Source: Coprobacillus cateniformis
Lineage (GTDB): Bacteria; Bacillota_I; Bacilli_A; Erysipelotrichales; Coprobacillaceae
Assembly: GCF_009767585.1 (NCBI RefSeq)
Contig: NZ_WSNW01000001.1
Location: 3,122,041 to 3,186,040, forward strand
Direction of reading: 5' to 3'
Length of the DNA stretch: 64,000 nt
Below, one piece after another: positions 1 through 6,732 of this stretch. Below the pieces are notes generated by a model that made no database searches, had not been told where the DNA came from, and saw only the letters and a program-made list of their open reading frames with translations. Numbering within the stretch: position 1 is the first letter of the stretch; every line of letters starts with the position of its first letter. Made by a program: the position numbers and the translations under genes.

Positions 1-593
1 AGTTAACTCAGACAAGTTCTTCACAAGCAGAACAAACAAAGATTCAGTTGATTAGTGAAGCAGGGAATACTCGTACAGCATTACAGTCTACCTTAGTTGA
101 GCTAGAAGGACAGTTAAAAGCATATCAGTCACAGGATGCTCTTACAACAGTGAAAGCATCACAGGATGGTTATGTTCATTATCTTTCAACAATCAAGGAA
201 GGTGTGACCATTCAAAAAGGACAAACAGTTGCTGAAATTAGTACCAATAAAGATGATCAGATGATTGTAGAAGCCTATATACAGGCAACTGATATCTCTA
301 AGGTACAACTTAACAATGATGTGAAGGTTGCGATTAATGGAGTCAATATACAAAAATATGGAACACTAAATGGAAAACTTGTTTCGATAGATTCAGGAAC
401 ATTAACACAAGAAACAGAACAAGGAAATATTGTGTTATATAAGTGTCTTGTGTCTTTGGACAATAAACAGCTTCATTCGACAGATGGATCTCAGATAGAT
501 GTTATAAAATCAATGCCAGTTGTAGCGAGAATTGTCTATGAGAAAGAAACTTATTTAGATTGGCTATTAGAATTATTGAGTTTTAAGAATTAA
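1..593 (+). CDS. HlyD-type bacteriocin export accessory protein, C-terminal part
   Basis: The frame is open from the left edge (first full codon at base 3) to the stop at 591-593, so about 196 C-terminal residues of a longer gene are present. It begins in a coiled-coil stretch rich in Q, E and L, followed by a lipoyl-like half (QDGYVHYLSTIKEGVTIQKG) and the beta-barrel typical of HlyD membrane fusion proteins. Such proteins work with a peptidase-containing ABC exporter that cleaves double-glycine leaders; that exporter would be expected further left. The next gene, 72 bp downstream, encodes a double-glycine-leader peptide, which supports a role in its secretion. The family call is from sequence character, not a search. 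Confidence 0.75.
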   Translation, partial: LTQTSSSQAEQTKIQLISEAGNTRTALQSTLVELEGQLKAYQSQDALTTVKASQDGYVHYLSTIKEGVTIQKGQTVAEISTNKDDQMIVEAYIQATDISKVQLNNDVKVAINGVNIQKYGTLNGKLVSIDSGTLTQETEQGNIVLYKCLVSLDNKQLHSTDGSQIDVIKSMPVVARIVYEKETYLDWLLELLSFKN

Positions 594-665
594 TATGGTA
601 TAAAGTAGAGTATATACATAACTCTATTTTATATAAATTTTGGTAAAGAAAAGGAGGAGAATGTT

Positions 666-1001
666 ATGGAATTAACAATGAATTTACCAAGAAACTATGT
701 AGAAATTGAAGAAGAGGAGATGATGTATTTAGATGGTGGAAGCATGACAATGCTCTATAAGAATATCAAGGGATTATGGGGTAGAAGTCAAGGGTTTAGA
801 ATGTCTTGTAAGGCAGTAGGGATAACTTTAGGAACTATTGGAACAATTGCTAAGATGTCTTATATTAAAGCAGTCTGCAAATTCGGATATGTTGTAACAA
901 GAACTGCTTTGACTATTGGCGGTTTTTGGCTAGCTGGAATAGCGCTTGCAGGAACTGCAGCATTTATGATATATCTGTATAATAAAAGAACTTTTTATTA
1001 A
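666..1001 (+). CDS. Double-glycine-leader peptide, bacteriocin-like (paralogue 1)
   Basis: This 111-residue product has an acidic leader ending LDGG at residue 25, the cleavage signal used by C39-peptidase ABC exporters, giving a predicted mature peptide of 86 residues. The mature part starts SMTMLYKNIKGLWGRS, has two hydrophobic glycine/alanine-rich stretches, two cysteines (mature positions 23 and 46) and ends KRTFY. A strong ribosome binding site (AAGGAGG, 651-657) lies 8 bases before ATG 666. The gene at 4232-4558 encodes a clear relative with the same mature length. The HlyD accessory gene just upstream supports export. A class II bacteriocin or signalling peptide is inferred; I do not recognise a named family. 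Confidence 0.75.
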   Translation: MELTMNLPRNYVEIEEEEMMYLDGGSMTMLYKNIKGLWGRSQGFRMSCKAVGITLGTIGTIAKMSYIKAVCKFGYVVTRTALTIGGFWLAGIALAGTAAFMIYLYNKRTFY

Positions 1002-1022
1002 CAAGGGAAGTATTACATTGTC

Positions 1023-1055
1023 CTAAATGGCAGCTGCTTATTTGCTGCTATTTAG
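1023..1055 (+). promoter_or_regulatory. Stem-loop between peptide gene and membrane protein gene
   Basis: Twelve-base arms CTAAATGGCAGC and GCTGCTATTTAG pair completely (one G-U) around a 9-base loop. No run of T follows, so it is not a classic intrinsic terminator. It could stabilise the peptide mRNA 3' end or lower expression of the downstream gene. Confidence 0.5.
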
Positions 1056-1104
1056 ATATTGTTTATAAAAAAAATTATATAGAAAGATATTTGGTGAAAC
1101 AATA

Positions 1105-2091
1105 ATGAAAACTTATATTTATTATTTAGGTATGCTTATACTAACAACACTTATTTCATTTTTATTGTATATTTATATAATTAGTATAGAAATATTTGTT
1201 GATCATGCTATTTTTTATTTTTGTTTTTATATTATGGTATTGATGACTTCTGGGCTATGTCTCCATTATTTAAAAACTATTTTTTTTATTTTATTATGCA
1301 AAATAAAAAAAATAAAATATTCAGTTATATGTTTATATCCGATTGTTTTGGTTGATGGAAAATTAATCGTTCTATTTGGACCATCAAATTATGTTTTCTA
1401 TAAAAATTTGTGTGATCTAAGTGATGTTAACTTAAATAATTTTAATGAGAAATATTCTTTAATGAAGAAAATATATAAACAAGAAAATATATATATTTTT
1501 TTATTGGCTTTCACTTTATTTGCGATTGGAATATACTGGCAGTTATATTTGTTTCTATTTTTATTGTTTTCATATATTTTATATAAAGTTACAATTAATT
1601 TTCTTAATAGTTTTAAAGACACTCATAGTAAATATTTTTTTAATGAACTTCTTTTCACTAGTGTTGTCAATTTAGAATTAATCAGTTGGCATATTAGTTA
1701 TCTAGAAAAGAATATTGATGATGTTATTAATAAACCAAATGAAATGTTGAACTGCTTAAAATTAATGATTGTTTTGAATAAAAATTATTTAAGTGAATAT
1801 TTATTTAAATTAGATAATATAATAGAACTCATTATTTTGAAATATGGTCAATCAATAGAAATAGAATGTTTAGATTTGATATTTGATTATATAGACTTAA
1901 GAATTTGTTTGAATAGAGAAAGCAATAAAATAAAAATATTGTCAATGTTGAATTTGTTTTGTGAAGAAGATAATTGGAATTTTCAAATTATTGATTTATA
2001 TAATACGAGAATTAATGAATTGAAAAATTATATAAATGGTACATCCAGTATACAAATAAGAAGGAAAATTTATAGGAATATTTTTCGATAA
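1105..2091 (+). CDS. Unrecognised membrane protein in bacteriocin-like locus
   Basis: A 328-residue protein with about four hydrophobic segments in residues 1-170 (roughly 5-30, 33-55, 128-150 and 150-168) and a hydrophilic, helix-rich C-terminal half of about 160 residues that is probably cytoplasmic. Its base composition is even more AT-rich than its neighbours. No catalytic motif is obvious. The N-terminal layout, a helix containing LHYLK followed by KIKYSVICLYPIVLVDGK, is loosely reminiscent of inactive site-2-protease-like proteins found in some bacteriocin loci, but there is no HExxH. Its place after the peptide gene suggests a role in maturation, export or self-protection. Function unknown. 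Confidence 0.55.
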   Translation: MKTYIYYLGMLILTTLISFLLYIYIISIEIFVDHAIFYFCFYIMVLMTSGLCLHYLKTIFFILLCKIKKIKYSVICLYPIVLVDGKLIVLFGPSNYVFYKNLCDLSDVNLNNFNEKYSLMKKIYKQENIYIFLLAFTLFAIGIYWQLYLFLFLLFSYILYKVTINFLNSFKDTHSKYFFNELLFTSVVNLELISWHISYLEKNIDDVINKPNEMLNCLKLMIVLNKNYLSEYLFKLDNIIELIILKYGQSIEIECLDLIFDYIDLRICLNRESNKIKILSMLNLFCEEDNWNFQIIDLYNTRINELKNYINGTSSIQIRRKIYRNIFR

Positions 2092-2119
2092 AATAAATAA
2101 AAATGAAAGGAAGATGCTG

Positions 2120-2365
2120 ATGAAAAACCAGAAGTTTGTTAATAAGAAGTTAGTTATTAATTTGTTGATAATTACAGATGTTTTATCAATATTAGGTATT
2201 ATTGCTATTCTTTTAAATTCTGAGTTATGTAATGGAGCTATTTGGTTGGGATCCATAATATTTTTTGTTTGTTATTCGATAGGAGTTACTTTCTATCTGG
2301 GTGTTTGTGATTCTAAAATAAGGAAATGGATTGTATATATTATTGATTTAATCAGTTGGCTATAA
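2120..2365 (+). CDS. Small two-helix membrane protein, immunity-like
   Basis: The product is 81 residues if translation starts at ATG 2120, which sits about 8 bases after AAAGGAAG; the earlier ATG at 2114 is too close to that site. It has two hydrophobic segments (about residues 11-32 and 40-60) and a short charged tail. Small two-helix proteins of this kind next to bacteriocin genes are often immunity proteins, but that is inference from position. At least three broken genes with similar features follow to the right (3109-3301, 3390-3548, 4613-4821), suggesting a former family of small membrane proteins. Confidence 0.5.
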   Translation: MKNQKFVNKKLVINLLIITDVLSILGIIAILLNSELCNGAIWLGSIIFFVCYSIGVTFYLGVCDSKIRKWIVYIIDLISWL

Positions 2366-2789
2366 ATGCTTTTAGAATATTTAGTTAGATTTATCAAAAA
2401 ATATAACTCAATTTAATGAATCTATGTTATTAAAAGATTTTAGAATTTGCTGTCTCAAAACCACTTAAATTTAGACCAAGAATAACATCAGATATGTTTA
2501 TCAGATTGATTCTTCTGTTTATGATACTGATAAGGAATATAATATTGATAAATATATCTGCATAAGTAAATGACTAATAATAGTCTAATGATTCTTAACG
2601 AGCGTTTTATGGGATTCTATCTTGTATCTATAATGAATGAGGCTTTTCAACTTAATTTTTGTGATACTCTTACGATTGGGACTATTCATCAATTTCGTTT
2701 GGATTTTAAAAATTACAATATTGCAAGGCAATGTACTATAACAATGTACTATAACAATGTACTATAACATTGCTTTCTGATTTATATTA
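2366..2789. other. No intact gene; AT-rich decayed stretch
   Basis: All frames are broken. An open stretch of 65 codons at 2570-2767 has no convincing ribosome binding site and runs into a tandem repeat. It may be the remains of another small gene, but nothing recognisable is left. Confidence 0.4.
2729..2767 (+). repeat. Three tandem copies of a 13-bp unit
   Basis: CAATGTACTATAA occurs three times head to tail without mismatch (2729, 2742, 2755), followed by CATTGC, while GGCAATG precedes the first copy. It lies in decayed DNA and is probably a slippage product. Confidence 0.85.
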
Positions 2790-3008
2790 AATTACGTAGA
2801 AATTGAAGAAGGTGGAATACTGTATTTAGATGTTGTCTTTTTAAATCATGTGAATATTGTTGTCTTTGCAATTTATGATTTGTATGGGGGCTAATCTATT
2901 AAAAATATTTTGAGTAGTACAATAAAAAATATGATAAAAAAATATACATGTAGATGGCTTGGAGCACAGGAACTTAGTGATTTCTGTGGAATGATAATGG
3001 GAGTATAA
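2790..3008 (+). pseudogene. Decayed bacteriocin-like peptide gene
   Basis: From 2790 the frame reads NYVEIEEGGILYLD, matching the leader NYVEIEEEEMMYLD of the intact peptide at 666-1001, but the expected GG has become VV. The frame then reaches YGG and a TAA stop at 2892-2894, and in the same frame continues IKNILSSTIKNMIKKYTCRW and on to a stop at 3006-3008. No start codon with a ribosome binding site remains. The leader similarity makes common descent with the first peptide gene likely; the region after the stop looks like a shorter cationic peptide and may come from a different member. Confidence 0.6.
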
Positions 3009-3108
3009 AACGGTCTTCTATCAGTTCTGTGATAATTAAAATATGGGAGAAACACGATACATGATTATAGGATAATTGTTATGGAGTATGGAAATTATAA
3101 GTAAAAGA

Positions 3109-3301
3109 ATGGAGTCTAATAAATTGGAAAAACTTAAAATAGCTATTATATGTATTTTATTTGTTTTGTTAATAGTTACTGGATTCCTGGCGTTACCATC
3201 TTTTTTTTGATAGTATGCCTCTTGTACTTCAAGTTGGAATGATCTGTTTTGATATTGTTGTATCAGGAACTATGTACTATATAATTAAATATAAATTATA
3301 A
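3109..3301 (+). pseudogene. Small two-helix membrane protein, frameshifted
   Basis: ATG 3109 opens a frame (MESNKLEKLKIAIICILFVL) that stops at 3208-3210, directly after a run of eight T. Dropping one T joins it to a second hydrophobic stretch (MPLVLQVGMICFDIVVSGTM) ending at 3299-3301, giving a 63-residue two-helix protein. A one-base slippage in the T run explains the break. It resembles the intact small protein at 2120-2365 in size and layout. Confidence 0.5.
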
Positions 3302-3389
3302 ATGATTTTGAATATTTTTACTTGATTTCTATCGGAATTATTATCATATATAATTTATTTATTAAATGTTGTTCTTATGAGAGGGGAAA

Positions 3390-3548
3390 ATGAAATTTAG
3401 TGATTGGTTTACATATATATTAGCATTGCTACTTTTAGGTTCAAGATAAGTGATTCCTTTTCAAGATGATACTATTTGATTTATAATATTATTTCTATTG
3501 TTGTTGCTATTGGGATTTTTATTTATGGTAAAAAATGAATCTGATTGA
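3390..3548 (+). pseudogene. Small hydrophobic protein with two in-frame stops
   Basis: After GAGAGGGG, ATG 3390 opens MKFSDWFTYILALLLLGSR, then TAA at 3447 and TGA at 3477 interrupt a frame that goes on to a second hydrophobic helix ending at 3546-3548. The same frame after that stop holds another hydrophobic stretch (LGTVIGIVLIIVFINI, to about 3650), so the original gene may have been longer. Confidence 0.45.
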
Positions 3549-3772
3549 TTTTTAAAACATTGACAATAAACGAAAAAATTGTTATTTACTTCTTTGCGCT
3601 TGGGAACAGTTATTGGCATAGTCTTAATTATTGTATTTATTAATATTTGATCACTTTAAATCTTCATAAAATAGTAAGTCAATAAAGATATCAAGATAAT
3701 TGCTCTTTGTACTGTTGATTTTACAAATAGGGATTATAAATGTATAGTGAATAAGAGGTGAGAGTGAAGGTG

Positions 3773-4047
3773 ATGATGAGTTATTTTGGTGGTGCAATGA
3801 CTATAGCATGTTTTTGCTTATTTATACTTTTATTAAAGTTTTTAATTTTAAGGTCATTAAGGTCTATTTATGGATAGTTGAAATGACTATTCTATGGTCA
3901 ACAGTCATGCGTTTTTTAGAAAATGAAGTCTTAAATCTAGGTACATTGCTTGTTTTTCTATTTGTTCAAGGGATGCTTATTTATTTTATCAAGATTGATT
4001 ATCGAAAAGATGTTTGTCGAAAGGATATCTATTTAAAAATATTATAA
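3773..4047 (+). pseudogene. Small membrane protein, probably frameshifted
   Basis: GTGAGAGTGAAGG precedes ATG 3773, whose frame (MMSYFGGAMTIACFCLFILL) ends after 34 codons. A different frame open from before 3808 to 4047 carries the continuation: two more hydrophobic helices and a charged tail (KIDYRKDVCRKDIYLKIL). A one-base shift near 3840-3865 would join them into one protein of about 90 residues. The 79-residue frame starting at 3808 has no ribosome binding site of its own. Confidence 0.4.
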
Positions 4048-4071
4048 AGTCATTTTGTTCCACTGATTGTA

Positions 4072-4185
4072 ATGGGGATACCAAAGGTGAAGGAAGAAGT
4101 TGATGAATTTATAAAGACATTAGATGACCTATTGAGAAACTCTGATCAAATGAAAAAAAAGAGCTTTTTACTTTTTTGTATATGA
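4072..4185 (+). pseudogene. Short helical frame, possible immunity-gene remnant
   Basis: ATG 4072 opens a 37-codon hydrophilic helical frame (MGIPKVKEEVDEFIKTLDDL). It ends inside a sequence that, in the next frame, stays open (from 4154) straight into the peptide gene at 4232. A frameshift near 4150 may have broken a small cytoplasmic protein upstream of the peptide. Class II immunity proteins are often short and helical, but nothing here proves that role. Confidence 0.3.
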
Positions 4186-4231
4186 TGCAGGATATATATA
4201 TAATCAGGCTTTATTTCTAAGAAAGTCTGAT

Positions 4232-4558
4232 ATGTATCTTTTTATTGAAGATAAAGAGTTTTTAGAGTTAGATGTTGAAGAAAATGGGAAAGGTGGTAGT
4301 GCTACATTAGCAAGGAATTTAAAGGGATTATGGAATAGAAGTAGTGCCATTAGAAAAATCGCATCATATCAATGTGGTATCACAGCTGGTTTTATGAAAT
4401 CTTTAGCTACTATTGCTTATTGGAAAGGTGTTGCATTATTTGGACCTGCAATCGCTAACGCTGCGTTATATATTGGTGGTGTAGCGTTTATGTGTGCAGC
4501 AGTATTAGGAGTTGGAGTGGCTGTATTATATTTAGATAAACATAGAGTATTTTATTAA
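4232..4558 (+). CDS. Double-glycine-leader peptide, bacteriocin-like (paralogue 2)
   Basis: A 108-residue product with an acidic leader (FIEDKEFLELDVEENGKGG) that ends in GG at residue 22, leaving an 86-residue mature peptide, the same length as that of the gene at 666-1001. Shared features include N-x-KGLW-x-RS near the start, GIT at mature 27-29, Y-x-K at 41-43, FG at 48-49, AL-x-IGG at 56-61 and R-x-FY at the end, without gaps after position 27. Cysteines are at mature 26 and 66, not at the same places as in paralogue 1. The ribosome binding site is weak, and the frame is open upstream to 4154, so the start is not certain. Confidence 0.7.
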   Translation: MYLFIEDKEFLELDVEENGKGGSATLARNLKGLWNRSSAIRKIASYQCGITAGFMKSLATIAYWKGVALFGPAIANAALYIGGVAFMCAAVLGVGVAVLYLDKHRVFY

Positions 4559-4586
4559 TATATGGGGGATTTATCCCTCATATATT
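4557..4586 (+). promoter_or_regulatory. Stem-loop after peptide gene
   Basis: ATATGGGGGA and TCCCTCATAT form a 10-base stem with one mismatch around a 4-base loop, starting at the stop codon of the peptide gene. The downstream sequence is AT-rich but lacks a T run, so it may mark an mRNA 3' end rather than a strong terminator. Confidence 0.4.
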
Positions 4587-4612
4587 AATAATTATAAGGA
4601 GGATACTTTTTT

Positions 4613-4821
4613 ATGAGAACATTCAAATATTTTAAACTTATATTAGCTTGTTTAGATTTGTTTTCTGCATGATTGTTATATATTATATATATTCCTGTTT
4701 TGTTGTTTATATGTGTTAGTTGCTAGTTTTTATCTATGTGTATTTAGTAAAAAATAAGAACTATTATAGGAAAAACTCAACTATACGATTGGTTCGAAAT
4801 GATCCGTTCGATGATTGTTAA
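4613..4821 (+). pseudogene. Decayed small membrane protein
   Basis: AAGGAGG at 4595-4601 precedes ATG 4613, but the frame (MRTFKYFKLILACLDLFSA) stops at 4670-4672. Further hydrophobic codons follow in that frame, then a shift to another frame (LLVFIYVYLVKNKNYYRK) that ends at 4819-4821. The intact ribosome binding site and broken frame point to recent loss of one more small membrane protein. Confidence 0.4.
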
Positions 4822-5044
4822 TGTTCTCATTGTGTGGTTTAGGTTTAGCAGGATTTTGTTTTTAGAACTGAAAAGGATGCTACAAGATATTTTTACTTAT
4901 TTTATGAAACAACAAAAAGAACTAAGGAAAACGTATTTAAGAAACATCCTGTTGATATTCATATATGTATTGATCTCTTTTGTTTATATAAAGGGGAGTG
5001 CAGAGTTGATAACTGAATTGAATTCAGTTATTTTTGTTTTTTAG
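4799..5044 (+). CDS. Doubtful 81-codon hydrophobic frame
   Basis: This open frame has no clear ribosome binding site, and its last 11 codons run through the terminator stem at 5012-5030 into the first CIRCE operator. The middle (MKQQKELRKTYLRNILLIFI) could be a short membrane protein that continues the decayed run to its left. It is probably not a functional gene as it stands. Confidence 0.15.
   Translation: MIRSMIVNVLIVWFRFSRILFLELKRMLQDIFTYFMKQQKELRKTYLRNILLIFIYVLISFVYIKGSAELITELNSVIFVF
5012..5042 (+). terminator. Intrinsic terminator before hrcA
   Basis: AACTGAA and TTCAGTT form a stem around TTGAA, followed by ATTTTTGTTTTTT. It separates the bacteriocin-like locus from the heat-shock operon. 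Confidence 0.75.
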
Positions 5045-5067
5045 CACAAAAGTGTTGACAGTGCTAA
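5041..5067 (+). promoter_or_regulatory. CIRCE operator 1
   Basis: TTAGCACAA, nine bases, CAGTGCTAA: the 9-9-9 inverted repeat bound by HrcA. It covers the -35 box (TTGACA, 5055-5060). Confidence 0.85.
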
Positions 5068-5082
5068 AAACATGAGTATAAT
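5055..5082 (+). promoter_or_regulatory. Vegetative promoter of the hrcA operon
   Basis: TTGACA at 5055-5060 and TATAAT at 5077-5082 with a 16-base spacer, flanked by two CIRCE operators. Confidence 0.85.
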
Positions 5083-5086
5083 AAAA

Positions 5087-5113
5087 TTAGCACAAAGATA
5101 AAAGGAGTGCTAA
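5087..5113 (+). promoter_or_regulatory. CIRCE operator 2
   Basis: TTAGCACAA, nine bases, GAGTGCTAA. It begins five bases after the -10 box, so it covers the transcription start and ends just before the hrcA ribosome binding site. Confidence 0.9.
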
Positions 5114-5127
5114 AAGGAGGTTGTGAT

Positions 5128-6162
5128 ATGCTGAGTGCACGACAATTGCTTATATTCAAGTGTATTGTTGAAGAGTTTGTTGAAACAGCTGAACCAGTTG
5201 GTTCAAAAACACTTATGACAAAGTATATGCTTCCTTATTCAAGTGCGACAATTCGTAATGAAATGTCATTTCTTGAAGAAAATGGATATTTAGAAAAAAC
5301 ACATACGTCATCAGGACGTGTGCCCTCAACACAAGGGTATCGCTTTTATGTCAATACATTAATGCAGCCTAATGTTGATGACGATGTCAAAAATCAAGTT
5401 GCTATGATTCTTGGTGACCGGCATCGCTCTTTAAATGAGATTATTCAGGAAAGTTGTCAAATTTTAAGTGAACTTACTCATTTGACTACAGTAGCTTTAG
5501 GTCCTAATTCTGATTATGAACGATTGCAAAATATTACACTTGTTCCTTTGACAGAGCATAGTGTGACAGCAATTATTGTAACAGACAAAGGGCATGTTGA
5601 AAATCGTATTTTTAAAGTTAAGAATAATGCTTATTTAGAAGATTTAACAAGTTGTGTGAATGTTATGAATGATTTGTTGGATGGAACACCAATTAATCAA
5701 GTGGCTTATCGCTTGGAAAGAGATGTGCGGCCAATATTGAGTGCTCGAATTAAAGAACATGAAGTTTTATTCAATGCGTTTTTAGAATCATTTATGAAAT
5801 TCGCCAATAGTAATGTTTATTTCTCGGGTAAAGAAAATATGTTGTATCAACCTGAATATAATGATGTGAATAAACTTAGACAGCTGGTCTCTGCTTTTGA
5901 GAATTCACAGTCATGGAAAAGTTTAGAACCTATTGCTATTGAAGAGGGTGTAAGTGTAAGGATTGGAAGTGAATCACCCATTGAAGATTTAAGTGATGTC
6001 TCTGTCATCAGTGCATCGTTTAAAACAGGCAATGAATCCAAAGGATCAATATCGGTTATAGGGCCAACACGTATGCCTTATGAAAAAGTTGTTTCTTTGG
6101 TTGAGTATATTTCTAAAAGTTTAGAAACAGTTTTGCTAAGCAATGATGAAGATGATGAATAG
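5128..6162 (+). CDS. hrcA: Heat-inducible transcription repressor HrcA
   Basis: HrcA represses class I heat-shock genes by binding CIRCE and is kept active by the GroE chaperonin. The 344-residue product starts MLSARQLLIFKCIVEEFVET, with the winged-helix domain (about 1-75, including SSATIRNEMSFLEENGYLEK and SSGRVPS) and the GAF-like dimerisation part after it. ATG 5128 is chosen because AAAGGAGG lies 8 bases before it; a GTG at 5107 lies upstream of that site. Two CIRCE elements at its own promoter indicate autorepression. First gene of hrcA-grpE-dnaK-dnaJ. Confidence 0.97.
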   Translation: MLSARQLLIFKCIVEEFVETAEPVGSKTLMTKYMLPYSSATIRNEMSFLEENGYLEKTHTSSGRVPSTQGYRFYVNTLMQPNVDDDVKNQVAMILGDRHRSLNEIIQESCQILSELTHLTTVALGPNSDYERLQNITLVPLTEHSVTAIIVTDKGHVENRIFKVKNNAYLEDLTSCVNVMNDLLDGTPINQVAYRLERDVRPILSARIKEHEVLFNAFLESFMKFANSNVYFSGKENMLYQPEYNDVNKLRQLVSAFENSQSWKSLEPIAIEEGVSVRIGSESPIEDLSDVSVISASFKTGNESKGSISVIGPTRMPYEKVVSLVEYISKSLETVLLSNDEDDE

Positions 6163-6172
6163 AGGTGAAAGT

Positions 6173-6712
6173 ATGGCAAAGGAAAAGAAAGAAAAAAAAG
6201 TTGATGAAGAAGTAAAGCAAGAAGAAACAGAAGTTGTTGAAGAAACAGCAACTGATTCACTTGAGGATAAAGTTGCAAAGCTTGAAGAAGAAGTGAATAC
6301 ATGGAAGACGGATTATTATAAAGTTTTTGCAGATATGGAAAACTCAAAGAGAAGGTTAGAAAAAGAACATCAAAACTCTATGAAATTTATGATGCAAGAT
6401 TTTATTGAAGAATTACTTCCTGTAGTTGACAATTTTGAACGTTCTTTGAATGTTCAGGAACCGAGTGAAGAAATTCAAACATTCTTAAAAGGGTATCAAA
6501 TGATTTTTGATCAGTTAATGGCTATTCTTGAAAAGAATGGTGTTGAAGCGATTGAAGCTCAAGGTAAGGAATTTGATCCAAATTTCCATCAGGCTGTGAT
6601 GACAACCAACGATGAAAATTTTGATTCAAATATCGTTGTGGAAGAACTTCAAAAAGGTTATAAATTGAAAGATCGCGTTATTCGTGCATCTTTAGTTAAA
6701 GTTAATGAATAG
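6173..6712 (+). CDS. grpE: Nucleotide exchange factor GrpE
   Basis: GrpE releases ADP from DnaK. The 179-residue product has a highly charged Lys/Glu N-terminus, a long coiled coil (about residues 40-90, with the typical ADMENSKRRLEKE) and the C-terminal beta domain (VVEELQKGYKLKDRVIRASL). Start at ATG 6173 after AGAGGTGAAAGT, 11 bases beyond the hrcA stop; ATG codons upstream overlap hrcA and lack a site. Co-transcribed with hrcA and dnaK. Confidence 0.97.
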   Translation: MAKEKKEKKVDEEVKQEETEVVEETATDSLEDKVAKLEEEVNTWKTDYYKVFADMENSKRRLEKEHQNSMKFMMQDFIEELLPVVDNFERSLNVQEPSEEIQTFLKGYQMIFDQLMAILEKNGVEAIEAQGKEFDPNFHQAVMTTNDENFDSNIVVEELQKGYKLKDRVIRASLVKVNE

Positions 6713-6732
6713 TTATAAGGAGGATTTATATT

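Noticed and set aside
2114..2119. ATG 2114 as start of the small membrane protein
   Set aside because: It lies only a few bases after AAAGGAAG; ATG 2120 has the normal spacing.
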